Of a stretch of 24,700 nt of DNA, positions 13,649 to 20,280 are shown piece by piece. The number at the start of each line of letters is the position of its first letter. Within the stretch, counting starts at the first letter, position 1. The DNA is from a virus: positions 1 to 24,700 of IMG/VR virus record IMGVR_UViG_3300017989_006435, one strand, 5' to 3'. Below the pieces are notes generated by a model that saw only the letters and a program-made list of their open reading frames with translations, was not told the DNA's origin and did not search any database. The translations under genes were made by a program, and so were the position numbers.

Positions 13649-14602
13649 ATGATGAACAAGGATATCATTCTTCAAAAACTTGAGGCAGCTCGACAACAAC
13701 TAAATGAAGCCATGGAAATGATGAAGAGTGAAACTGTTGTTGAACCTCCAGAGACGATAATTGTATCACAACCTGTTGAGGAACCACCAACAAGATCTCC
13801 AGAAAAACGCGCATTAATTGTTGGTATAAACAAATATGATCCAGCACTTAATTGTGATCTAAGCGGGTGTGTTAATGATGCTAACAACATGAAGAGTATT
13901 TTAGAATCCAGATATGGTTTTACAAAAATAGTAATGCTAACTGATTTTGAAGCAACTCAAAAGAATATTTTAGCCTCACTCGGCGATATGATTGACGGCG
14001 CTATTGCTGGTGATCAGTTGGTTTTTACATTTTCAGGTCATGGTTCTCAGGTTCCGGATGCAAATGGTGATGAAACTGATTCTTATGACGAAATACTTTG
14101 TCCTACAGATTTGAATTTTGATGCACCTCTGTCAGATGATGTGTTGGCTACATATTTCAAAAGAGTTCCTGATGGTGCTCAATTAACTTTTTTATCTGAT
14201 TCATGTCATAGCGGAACTGTTTCTAGGGGATTAAATCTTATTAACAAACATCAAAAAAGAACAATGAGATATCTGCAACCACCACTTAGTATATTAGAGA
14301 AACTGAAAGGAAAGAAAAAAGCAAATCGTATTGGTCAGAAAGCTGTGGTTGAAGCAGCTCAAAATATCATTCTTTTCGCGGGGTGTAAAGAAGACAACTA
14401 CTCTTATGAGGGTTATTTCAATAATATAGTTCAAGGCGCATTTACTTGGAACTTCTGTAAAATGTGCCGACAAAATCCACAAAGAACATGGCGAGAGGCT
14501 GAGGATATAGTCAGAAATAAATTGATATCTTATGGTTATCCTCAAGAACCTCAATTAGTAACCAGAGCAGAAAATTTTGATTTGCTGCTGTTTGGGGGTT
14601 AA
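13649..14602 (+). CDS. Metacaspase-like cysteine peptidase (caspase fold, C14)
   Basis: 317 residues with GAGAGG before ATG 13649 (13652 also possible). Residues 1-28 form a coiled coil and 30-52 a Pro-rich linker. The caspase domain starts at RALIVGINKY (54-63), contains DLSGCVNDANNMKSIL, the catalytic His in FTFSGHGSQ (H131), and the catalytic Cys in LSDSCHSG (C186). DxxDEILCPTDL between them is typical of metacaspases, which cleave after Arg/Lys. No signal peptide. Caspase-fold genes are common in bacterial defence and rare in phages. Possible roles are attack on a host protein, maturation of a phage protein, or interference with host death. Target unknown. Confidence 0.88.
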   Translation: MMNKDIILQKLEAARQQLNEAMEMMKSETVVEPPETIIVSQPVEEPPTRSPEKRALIVGINKYDPALNCDLSGCVNDANNMKSILESRYGFTKIVMLTDFEATQKNILASLGDMIDGAIAGDQLVFTFSGHGSQVPDANGDETDSYDEILCPTDLNFDAPLSDDVLATYFKRVPDGAQLTFLSDSCHSGTVSRGLNLINKHQKRTMRYLQPPLSILEKLKGKKKANRIGQKAVVEAAQNIILFAGCKEDNYSYEGYFNNIVQGAFTWNFCKMCRQNPQRTWREAEDIVRNKLISYGYPQEPQLVTRAENFDLLLFGG

Positions 14603-14603
14603 A

Positions 14604-14765
14604 ATGAATTGGATAGGCTGGTTAGTTATTATTCTTATAATCTTATATGTTGCTTTTGGTTTCTTTCTAGGATCTGCTCTAGGAGGCATTAGTTCAGCGG
14701 AGATAACGTTTGCAGAAAGACTAAAATTTGCATTGACCTGGCCGCTGATGTTTTTAGGAAGATAA
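14604..14765 (+). CDS. Small membrane protein
   Basis: 53 residues from ATG 14604, preceded by GGGGGTTAAA; it starts 1 base after the metacaspase stop. Residues 5-30 (WLVIILIILYVAFGFFLGSA) form a membrane segment, and a second weaker one is near 40-51. It may be co-expressed with the metacaspase. Function unknown. Confidence 0.55.
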   Translation: MNWIGWLVIILIILYVAFGFFLGSALGGISSAEITFAERLKFALTWPLMFLGR

Positions 14766-14766
14766 C

Positions 14767-15258
14767 ATGTTTGAATGTAATTGCGGAAGAAAATTTAAAC
14801 GACAATGTGATATGTTGTTTCACAGACAATTTTGTGGAAAAATATTCGACTATAATGGTTATGATGTTTTCATTGGAGATGATGGTCGAGAGGTTTTTGT
14901 CCATAGATTTATTATGGAACAGATATTAGAAAGAAAATTAGAGAAGTGGGAAGATGTTCATCATAAAGATGGAAATAAAAAGAACAACCACCCAGACAAT
15001 CTTGAAGTTCTTTCTAAATCAGAACATACAAAACTTCATTGGGAGAAATTAACAATAGAAGAAAGAAAATGCCGTTCAAGAAAAACGAGGTATGTTCGAA
15101 GAAAACCACCAATAGGAAAGAAATTAACGGCGGAAAAAGTTCTTTCTATCAGAGAACAACTAAAACAATTAACTCCATCAACAATCGCAGAAAAATATGG
15201 GGTTAATATAAGAACAATTACCGAAATTAGAGACAGAAGAACGTGGAAACATATTTAA
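14767..15258 (+). CDS. HNH homing endonuclease with zinc finger and HTH tail
   Basis: 163 residues, TTAGGAAG before the ATG. An N-terminal C-x-C...C...H...C finger (4-23) precedes the HNH core: VHRFIMEQILERKL, EDVHHKDGN (H65-H66, N70), NLEVLSKSEH, H91. The C-terminus has one recognition module (SIREQLKQLTPSTIAEKYGV, then RRTWKHI). It is paralogous to 11049-11759. It ends 4 bases before the tmRNA 5' end, so the tmRNA locus is probably its protected target. Confidence 0.85.
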   Translation: MFECNCGRKFKRQCDMLFHRQFCGKIFDYNGYDVFIGDDGREVFVHRFIMEQILERKLEKWEDVHHKDGNKKNNHPDNLEVLSKSEHTKLHWEKLTIEERKCRSRKTRYVRRKPPIGKKLTAEKVLSIREQLKQLTPSTIAEKYGVNIRTITEIRDRRTWKHI

Positions 15259-15262
15259 TATT

Positions 15263-15644
15263 GGGCGTGAATTTGGTATCGACGGGGATGAGGAAGTGAA
15301 GGTTGCGTTCCGTAGTTAGTCAAGTGGCTACGTTAAAAATTGACTACTAAACATAATTGCAGATGACTATCATCAAGCAGTTCAACTCGCTGCTTAAAGC
15401 GGGTTCGTCTAACCTGGGACTACTCTCTACCAGGATCTAGGCGTCGACTAGAGAGATAAGGGAGTTTGGGCTACAGGTGTACATGTCTTTTACCTGCTGA
15501 ACTCTTCGAAAACAAAAAAGAAAACGAGACATCTCTAACAACCTGTCATTCGGTTAAAGTTAGGGGACTTATAGAATGACTACGAACGTAGATACTGACA
15601 TGGAACATCGTCGGACGCGGGTTCGACTCCCGCCACGTCCACCA
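15263..15644 (+). ncRNA. ssrA: tmRNA (ssrA), tag ADDYHQAVQLAA
   Basis: 382 nt. The 5' end gggcgtg pairs with cacgtcc near the 3' end (one G-U); discriminator A and CCA are encoded. The conserved 5' segment ...tatcgacggg... and the 3' T-arm gcggg-ttcgact-cccgc form the tRNA-like domain. The resume codon is GCA at 15359; the tag ORF (15359-15397) reads ADDYHQAVQLAA and stops with TAA. The LAA end is the usual ClpXP degradation signal. It frees ribosomes stalled on mRNAs without stop codons. SmpB is not in the window, so host SmpB is probably used. Phage tmRNAs are known but uncommon. Confidence 0.93.
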
Positions 15645-15673
15645 TACCGAATAACGAAAGGAGCATTGGAAAA

Positions 15674-16306
15674 ATGCCTGCGGCAAATGTAGTACCGACA
15701 GAGGTAGGTGAATTGAAAGACCATCTGTATCAGATTCTTCAGGATACAAATGCACCACCACCAGCCGAACAAAGTGACAAAAAAGTGTCATTAAGACAGG
15801 ATCTTGGAGTAAACTTGTCTCCTACGATAAAGAAAGATGGTGTTAATATTATCCAGCTTCAAAGTGTTGATAATCGACACTTAACCGTTAACGTCATTGA
15901 AGCATTAAAGACCTTGGATAGTCTACATGAGGTCTTATTAACAGGACAATGTAAAATACGTCCTGCTAAAATGCTCGAATATGAAAAAGAAGTCAATGGT
16001 CTCAAACAACAGCTCAAAGATGCTGAAACAAAACTTCTTGAATATGACGGTGACGTTCAAGATGCTGAATTTGAAGAATCGGGAGAACAACCGGTAAGTG
16101 GTGTTACTATCGAATCTCTTTTTGGTGAAATATTTCAACAAGGCACAACTTGGAGTGATTTTCAAGATTTAATGAAAAAGAAATATGCAGAGGTTGCATT
16201 ATCTCAAACAACAACAATACGAGAAGCAGCACAAATCCTCGACTTACAACCATCATATTTTAGTACGATCTTGAAAAAACTTGGGATTGGTAACGGACAG
16301 GAATAA
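15674..16306 (+). CDS. Coiled-coil protein with C-terminal HTH
   Basis: 210 residues, GAAAGGAG before the ATG. The N-terminal ~45 residues are polar and Pro-rich. A coiled coil spans about 90-130 (MLEYEKEVNGLKQQLKDAET). The C-terminus (TTIREAAQILDLQPSYFSTI, then LKKLGI) is a helix-turn-helix of the Fis/AraC-like short type. It could be a DNA-binding regulator; the family is not recognised. Its stop lies one base before tRNA-Leu(GAG). Confidence 0.65.
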   Translation: MPAANVVPTEVGELKDHLYQILQDTNAPPPAEQSDKKVSLRQDLGVNLSPTIKKDGVNIIQLQSVDNRHLTVNVIEALKTLDSLHEVLLTGQCKIRPAKMLEYEKEVNGLKQQLKDAETKLLEYDGDVQDAEFEESGEQPVSGVTIESLFGEIFQQGTTWSDFQDLMKKKYAEVALSQTTTIREAAQILDLQPSYFSTILKKLGIGNGQE

Positions 16307-16307
16307 T

Positions 16308-16396
16308 GGCCGAATGGCGTAATTTTGGCAGCCGCGCAAGACCGAGGATCTTGTGAGCACTAGCTCGTGTGGGTTCGACTCCCACTTCGGCCACCA
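16308..16396 (+). tRNA. tRNA-Leu(GAG)
   Basis: Acceptor ggccgaa/ttcggcc, anticodon stem caaga/tcttg with loop ccGAGga, long variable arm, T-arm gtggg-ttcgact-cccac, CCA encoded. Reads CUC/CUU. Confidence 0.92.
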
Positions 16397-16415
16397 TTCT
16401 TGTAAGGGAGAGTTT

Positions 16416-16700
16416 ATGCAGAGAGATGTCTTTGAAGAGATGGACTTTAGAATAAATCATTGTTGGATAGAAGGTGAATTCGACGACATAGAAGTGATCT
16501 GTTTCATTGATCTCAATGGTCATGAACCTGAAGAAAAGAAATATACAAGGTCTGATTGCTGTCATTGCGGAGCGGTTTTCTCAATAAGAAAACTCAGAGT
16601 ACGACACAAAGAATATGAAGTTTGTAGCAGTTGCGGAAAGACACCAATGGGTGTACAATGGACAAGACCGAAGTTTCCTGTACATGTAAGATGGGAGTAA
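16416..16700 (+). CDS. Small zinc-ribbon protein
   Basis: 94 residues from ATG 16416 after AAGGGAG; an earlier in-frame start lies within tRNA-Leu(GAG) and is rejected. The N-terminal half is acidic. CCHCGAVF and CSSCGKTP near residues 48-76 form a four-Cys zinc ribbon. Function unknown. Confidence 0.6.
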   Translation: MQRDVFEEMDFRINHCWIEGEFDDIEVICFIDLNGHEPEEKKYTRSDCCHCGAVFSIRKLRVRHKEYEVCSSCGKTPMGVQWTRPKFPVHVRWE

Positions 16701-16704
16701 AAAT

Positions 16705-16806
16705 GTGAAATTTGTATATTCTGCAGGAGCAATGGGTTATTACGGCGAAGGATATATATTGAATATATTGGAGTTAAAGAAATCGCTATTGGTTCAATTA
16801 TGTTAA
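16705..16806 (+). pseudogene. Truncated or frameshifted small gene (KFVYSAGAMGYYGEG)
   Basis: GTG start at 16705 with GGGAG about 9 bases upstream gives 33 residues before TAA. The opening KFVYSAGAMGYYGEGYI looks like the conserved N-terminus of a longer small protein. The -1 frame continues open past the stop (through IEYIGVKEIAIGS into the ORF at 16800), so a one-base indel near 16745-16765 may have broken one gene. It could also be a genuine short peptide. Confidence 0.4.
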
Positions 16807-16934
16807 TTAATCCTAATCTTGTTGAAAAGATTGAGGAGATTTGTAGCAAGATTGTTCGTGATAAAGAAAGTCAAGATTTTATCAATCATATGCGGAGACA
16901 AGACGATGCCCTTCTCAAAAGAGTGGTTTCCTAA
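16800..16934 (+). CDS. Small helical protein or 3' fragment of the preceding gene
   Basis: 44 residues (MLINPNLVEKIEEICSKIVR...) with no ribosome site. The frame is open upstream to at least 16740 without a start, which suggests it is the C-terminal half of a gene split by a frameshift. If real on its own, it would be translated by coupling to the stop at 16804. Confidence 0.4.
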   Translation: MLINPNLVEKIEEICSKIVRDKESQDFINHMRRQDDALLKRVVS

Positions 16935-17042
16935 TGCTGTATCATGAGTAGCAAATAATATTCTTTTGCCTCCCGTAAAATTATTACATCGAATCGTATT
17001 TTTCTGGTTAGACTACGGACTGGAGGATAAGAAAAAGAAGAA

Positions 17043-17294
17043 ATGAAAAAATTTATAATTGTAGTCGTGATGCTCCTGACATTTTCTGGTATGTATCTTA
17101 TGGATTACGGTCCAAGAGCAGGATATGCACCAGAAGAACAACAACAGCAAGTTTATAGACAACCAGTTGAGGTTCCTCAAGAAGACGATAGTTGGACAAA
17201 TGAGATTATCGCAATCTCAGCCTTGATTAGTGCTATTGGTGGTGCTGTGGCTGTTTGGATTCAATGGAGAAAGAGAAAAGAAAAATCTAATTAA
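17043..17294 (+). CDS. Small membrane protein, two hydrophobic segments
   Basis: 83 residues. GGAGGATAAG lies 10-14 bases before the ATG. An N-terminal hydrophobic stretch (FIIVVVMLLTFSGMYLM) could be a signal anchor. A Gln/Pro/Glu-rich middle (30-50) is followed by a second segment (IIAISALISAIGGAVAVWI) and a basic tail. The layout resembles phage spanin- or holin-like accessory proteins, but nothing proves this. The 108 bases before it (16935-17042) hold no gene I can support. Confidence 0.55.
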   Translation: MKKFIIVVVMLLTFSGMYLMDYGPRAGYAPEEQQQQVYRQPVEVPQEDDSWTNEIIAISALISAIGGAVAVWIQWRKRKEKSN

Positions 17295-17300
17295 CTTAAT

Positions 17301-17386
17301 GGGCGAGTGGTGAAACTGGCAAACACATGAGCTTTAAACGTTCACGGGTCTAACCCTTGGGGGTTCGATTCCCCCCTCGCCTACCA
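17301..17386 (+). tRNA. tRNA-Leu(TAA)
   Basis: Acceptor gggcgag/ctcgcct (one G-U), anticodon stem tgagc/gttca with loop ttTAAac, variable arm gggtctaaccc, T-arm ggggg-ttcgatt-ccccc, CCA encoded. Reads UUA/UUG. Confidence 0.92.
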
Positions 17387-17457
17387 CTTAGAAGGTTTGA
17401 CGAATTACTAAAGCAAGTTGAAAAAGAAATTGAGAAAAGAGATAAGGAGACCGAATA

Positions 17458-18078
17458 GTGGATATTACCCATCAGACAATCGAGGACTTTGATTTATTAC
17501 AATTTGGTACTGACATTCAAATGTCAGGTATTATGCTTTCTGATAACGATAACACCTTTCTAGTTCCTCTACCCGAACTACAACTCAACCATTTAGTATG
17601 GTTAGAGTTTACGTATGAGGACTGGAAAGCATTTTTACGCCAGAGCGATCTCCAAGAAACAGAAGTATTAGCAGAGGACAAGGGCAAACTCAAAAAGATT
17701 ATCCTTAGAAAATCCGCAAGACAAATTGACCAACGTGTTTCCTGGAGAGTATATAAACGCGATGGTTACAGATGTCGATATTGTGGAAGTGATGACAAAC
17801 CCTTAACTGTGGACCATTTAGTTCTGTGGGAGGATGGTGGACCCAGTATTGAAGCAAACCTTGTTGCCGCTTGTCGACAATGTAACAAGACAAGAGGTAA
17901 TATGAAATATGGTGAGTGGTTAGATTCTTCAGAATATCAAAAATGTTGTAAGGATCTTGACCCAGCAGTTTACAAACAAAACATGGAAGTCTTACATACG
18001 CTTGGCGACATCCCAATCAGACTCCACATTCCAAGTAGAGGCGGAAAAGGAAAGAAAAAGAAACGTCAAAGAAGATAG
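17458..18078 (+). CDS. HNH endonuclease
   Basis: 206 residues from GTG 17458; AAGGAG is 11 bases upstream. The N-terminal ~85 residues are a separate unknown domain. The HNH core reads WRVYKRDGYRCRYCG (C106, C109), LTVDHLVLWEDGG (D119-H120) and ANLVAACRQCNKTRGN (C139, C142). The tail is basic (GGKGKKKKRQRR). It is flanked by tRNA-Leu(TAA) and a second HNH gene. Confidence 0.82.
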   Translation: MDITHQTIEDFDLLQFGTDIQMSGIMLSDNDNTFLVPLPELQLNHLVWLEFTYEDWKAFLRQSDLQETEVLAEDKGKLKKIILRKSARQIDQRVSWRVYKRDGYRCRYCGSDDKPLTVDHLVLWEDGGPSIEANLVAACRQCNKTRGNMKYGEWLDSSEYQKCCKDLDPAVYKQNMEVLHTLGDIPIRLHIPSRGGKGKKKKRQRR

Positions 18079-18126
18079 AGTTCGAAGACCCCCTCACACC
18101 TAGTCTTCCTAGTTCAAACTCCGAAC
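18078..18126 (+). other. Imperfect stem-loop between two HNH genes
   Basis: gttcg (18080-18084) pairs with cgaac (18122-18126), and aagac (18085-18089) with gtctt (18103-18107), leaving a 14-base bulge. The 3' side (ctagttcaaactc) looks like a degraded T-arm, so a tRNA relic is possible. Evidence is thin. Confidence 0.25.
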
Positions 18127-18148
18127 ATATATCAAAAAGGAGTTTGTT

Positions 18149-18913
18149 ATGTATTGTGAAAATTGCGGCTGTGAACATAATGGATCATATGGTTCTGGAA
18201 GATTCTGTTCAATAAAATGTGCAAGATCCTTCTCTACAAAGAATAAACGAAAAGAAATTAACAAAAAAGTCTCAAATTCTTTGAAGGGTTTTAAAACAAT
18301 ACCAGGAGGTAAAGTAAGAGTATGTGCATACGGGTGTGGAAACAAAGCTAAATTTCAACTCCCAAACGGTAAGTGGTGTTGTAGTTCGGCTTATAATAAA
18401 TGTGAACGAGTCAGAAAAAAGAATTCTGTCGGTCTTAAAAAAGCGTATAGAGAAAATAAAAGAACGTATACGTTAAATCAAGAAGGATGGAAAAAATCAT
18501 TCAAAAGAAGGATGGAAAATTTACAAGAACAATATAACTCGTTGCCTTTTCTTGATAAACCATACCGTGAACGACGTCGTGTTATTTTAGAAGAACAGGA
18601 GGGTAAATGTCTGATCTGTGGTATTCAAACATGGAATGGAAAATCTATAACATTCCATTTAGATCACATAGATGGAAACAGGAAAAATAATTCCAGAAAG
18701 AATTTGAGATTAATATGTCCAAATTGTCATAGTCAAACTGATACATATTGTCGGGGTCATTCAAAACCTGTTTCTAATAAAAGAATTATTAAAGCTCTTA
18801 AAAAACACAACGGTGTGATTGAACATGCTTTGGTATCTTTGAATCTGGTTCCTGGTGGTACAAATTGGCGACGAGCTAGAAAACTACTAGGGGGAATTGA
18901 CGAATTGGTCTAG
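18149..18913 (+). CDS. HNH homing endonuclease with zinc clusters
   Basis: 254 residues, AAAAAGGAG before the ATG. Two N-terminal Cys clusters (CENCGCEH...CSIKC and CAYGCG...CC...C) are probably zinc-binding. The HNH core: C154-x2-C157, HLDHIDGNRKNNSR (D172-H173, N180), NLRLICPNCHSQT (C190, C193, H194). The C-terminus (IIKALKKHNGVIEHALVSLN, then NWRRARKLL) looks like an HTH. The last 24 bases of the gene are the first 24 of tRNA-Leu(TAG). Confidence 0.85.
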   Translation: MYCENCGCEHNGSYGSGRFCSIKCARSFSTKNKRKEINKKVSNSLKGFKTIPGGKVRVCAYGCGNKAKFQLPNGKWCCSSAYNKCERVRKKNSVGLKKAYRENKRTYTLNQEGWKKSFKRRMENLQEQYNSLPFLDKPYRERRRVILEEQEGKCLICGIQTWNGKSITFHLDHIDGNRKNNSRKNLRLICPNCHSQTDTYCRGHSKPVSNKRIIKALKKHNGVIEHALVSLNLVPGGTNWRRARKLLGGIDELV

Positions 18914-18974
18914 TCACTGGTCTTAGGAACCAGGTCCACGCGACGTCCCGGTTCGAGTCCGGGTTCCCCTACCA
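18890..18974 (+). tRNA. tRNA-Leu(TAG)
   Basis: Acceptor gggggaa/ttcccct (one G-U), anticodon stem ctggt/accag with loop ctTAGga, T-arm cccgg-ttcgagt-ccggg, CCA encoded. Reads CUA/CUG. The HNH gene stop lies at tRNA positions 22-24. Confidence 0.92.
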
Positions 18975-18979
18975 TAACA

Positions 18980-19035
18980 GGTGTAAATACACCCCTTAAC
19001 TCAGAAACATCGGGTTAAGGGGTGTTTTTCTCCCC
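18980..19035 (+). terminator. Terminator hairpin H1, first of a palindrome array
   Basis: acaccccttaac (18989-19000) pairs perfectly with gttaaggggtgt (19014-19025), followed by TTTTTC. The left arm also contains ggtgt-aaat-acacc (18980-18993), which could fold on itself instead. It is a likely terminator for the tRNA-Leu(TAG) transcript and the first unit of the array that runs to 19250. Confidence 0.65.
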
Positions 19036-19067
19036 ATTAACCTATGTTAAGGGGGAGTATACTCCCC
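19030..19067. repeat. Hairpin H2 and a perfect 16-bp palindrome
   Basis: ctccccattaac (19030-19041) pairs with gttaagggggag (19046-19057; one mismatch). The right arm runs into GGGGAGTATACTCCCC (19052-19067), a perfect 16-bp palindrome that looks like a dimeric-repressor operator. Confidence 0.6.
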
Positions 19068-19077
19068 ATTTCGAAAT

Positions 19078-19086
19078 TGTTATAAT
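19078..19086 (+). promoter_or_regulatory. Extended -10 promoter TGTTATAAT
   Basis: TGTTATAAT is a perfect sigma70 extended -10 element (TGnTATAAT). It lies between the palindrome at 19052-19067 (around -35) and the inverted repeat starting at 19084 (around +1). This placement suits operator control. It would drive the gene at 19265. Confidence 0.5.
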
Positions 19087-19146
19087 GGGAAATATATTTC
19101 ACATTAACATATAAAATTGGCTTTAATGTGAAATATATTTCCCATT
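19084..19146. repeat. Hairpin H3: perfect 24-bp inverted repeat
   Basis: 19084-19107 is the exact reverse complement of 19123-19146, with a 15-base loop (19108-19122). Each arm carries a quasi-palindromic core (gggaaatatatttcac and gtgaaatatatttccc). In RNA this is a very stable stem; in DNA it offers two facing operator-like sites. Confidence 0.75.
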
Positions 19147-19193
19147 AGAAAGGGTGAATTATGATTGGGACATCTTCGAACCTTGGCTATTTT

Positions 19194-19250
19194 AAAATGG
19201 GTCATGTATGACCCATAAGACCACTTCATGGGTTATATATGACCCATTTT
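19194..19250. repeat. Hairpin H4: 23-bp inverted repeat of palindromes
   Basis: 19194-19216 pairs with 19228-19250 at all 23 positions if two G-U pairs are allowed, loop 11 bases. Each arm is itself palindromic (gggtcatgtatgaccc, 19199-19214; gggttatatatgaccc, 19230-19245). The two arms differ only at positions that keep RNA pairing. It ends 15 bases before the start codon at 19265, next to its ribosome site. Confidence 0.7.
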
Positions 19251-19264
19251 GAAAGGAGGCCGAC

Positions 19265-19462
19265 ATGGAAGAAAAACTCCCGGTAGTAGATGAGTGTAAT
19301 GGTTGTGTCCGAATCGCCGAAGGATACTGCTCTGTCTACTTATACCCAAACGCAAAATGGCGACTCGGAAAATGTAACATGGCTACTCACGTACACTTAG
19401 AAGAAGAGAAAAAAGGGAAAGTCCGTGTTGGACAACAAAAACAAAAGAAAGGCAGGAGATAA
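19265..19462 (+). CDS. PxxKW-type cysteine-rich protein
   Basis: 65 residues, GAAAGGAGG before the ATG. VVDECNGCVRIAEGYCSVYL followed by PNAKWRLGKCNMATHV matches the pattern of the PxxKW cysteine-rich family, which I recall from Desulfobacterota. Four or five Cys (residues 11, 14, 22, 37) probably bind a metal. The tail is basic. First gene after the palindrome array, so its expression is likely controlled by it. Confidence 0.65.
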   Translation: MEEKLPVVDECNGCVRIAEGYCSVYLYPNAKWRLGKCNMATHVHLEEEKKGKVRVGQQKQKKGRR

Positions 19463-19662
19463 TGGAGCAATCTCATTGGATTGTCGAACCAACATGTCAC
19501 AAGTGTAATGGAATTGCAGAAACGTTAGAAGATGGTCCACTTAAGAAAGTTACTACCTGTTTTGAATGTGGGTGGGTTAGAGTGGAAGAATTGAAAACCT
19601 GGGAAGTGACTGAAGAATATGTAGATCCTAATTTCTCCAAAGTGAGAATGAAAGCGAGGTAA
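19462..19662 (+). CDS. Small zinc-ribbon protein
   Basis: 66 residues; start overlaps the previous stop by one base (TAATG), with GCAGGAG upstream. CHKCNG and CFECGW about 19 residues apart form a zinc ribbon. The tail is charged. Function unknown; probably in one operon with 19265. Confidence 0.6.
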   Translation: MEQSHWIVEPTCHKCNGIAETLEDGPLKKVTTCFECGWVRVEELKTWEVTEEYVDPNFSKVRMKAR

Positions 19663-19664
19663 TT

Positions 19665-19913
19665 GTGAAATATGTATTGTTAGCGGTTTTATGTATGAGT
19701 TTGCCAATGATTGCAGCATGCTCAGTTGAACCTTCAAAAATTGAGGGAAGTCACGCTGCAAAGATGTCCACCGAACTAACATATTTTAAAGATACAAGAA
19801 CTGGTTTGTGTTTTGCAACTATCGCAAGTAGAAAAACGGGCGATGCGAGTCAATCTGGTCTTGGTCTTACTTGTGTTCCGTGTGAAAATTTGAAGAGGGT
19901 AACAGTCCACTAA
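19665..19913 (+). CDS. Small lipoprotein
   Basis: 82 residues from GTG 19665, GAGG upstream. The N-terminal signal (KYVLLAVLCMSLPMIAAC) ends with lipobox IAAC at Cys 19, so the mature protein is likely lipid-anchored in the envelope. The mature part TYFKDTRTGLCFATIASRK and TCVPCE keeps three Cys. A phage lipoprotein may alter the cell surface or block superinfection, but the function is unknown. Confidence 0.65.
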   Translation: MKYVLLAVLCMSLPMIAACSVEPSKIEGSHAAKMSTELTYFKDTRTGLCFATIASRKTGDASQSGLGLTCVPCENLKRVTVH

Positions 19914-19932
19914 AAGAAGGGAGAAACACAAA

Positions 19933-20187
19933 ATGGGTACACAGGCTGACTTTGCAACAAGAATGGACAAAGAAGGATTTACAGAAATACCTCCTGATAA
20001 ATCTACAGTGAATTGTGATCATCCAGGTATGAGGTGTTGGGAAAATCCAGAGAAGGGGAAAGAATCTCTTTGTGACGAAAACGGTCATTACATTATATGG
20101 AAAGATCCAGAAGAACGCAAAACTGCAATTGCAATGTTGGATCGTGGTGAATTTAACTGGACAGGTGTTCGAATCAAACAAGGCTGA
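19933..20187 (+). CDS. Hypothetical protein
   Basis: 84 residues, AAGAAGGGAG before the ATG. It has three Cys (C28, C35, C47) and a charged helix at 60-72. No family recognised. Its TGA stop (20185-20187) is inside tRNA-Leu(CAA), which starts at 20182. Confidence 0.55.
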   Translation: MGTQADFATRMDKEGFTEIPPDKSTVNCDHPGMRCWENPEKGKESLCDENGHYIIWKDPEERKTAIAMLDRGEFNWTGVRIKQG

Positions 20188-20268
20188 GTGGCGGAACTGG
20201 CAGACGCGCTAGATTCAAAATCTAGTGTCCATTAGGGCGTGAGGGTTCGACTCCCTCCTTAGCCACCA
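20182..20268 (+). tRNA. tRNA-Leu(CAA)
   Basis: Acceptor ggctgag/cttagcc (one G-U), anticodon stem ctaga/tctag with loop ttCAAaa, long variable arm, T-arm gaggg-ttcgact-ccctc, CCA encoded. Reads UUG. Confidence 0.92.
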
Positions 20269-20280
20269 AGGAAAAAAGTG

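Noticed and set aside
16353-16415. Coding start inside tRNA-Leu(GAG)
   Set aside because: The in-frame ATG 16416 has AAGGGAG upstream and avoids the tRNA.
18980-19250. CRISPR array
   Set aside because: Cores differ in sequence, are inverted pairs, and spacing is uneven; no direct repeats or cas genes.
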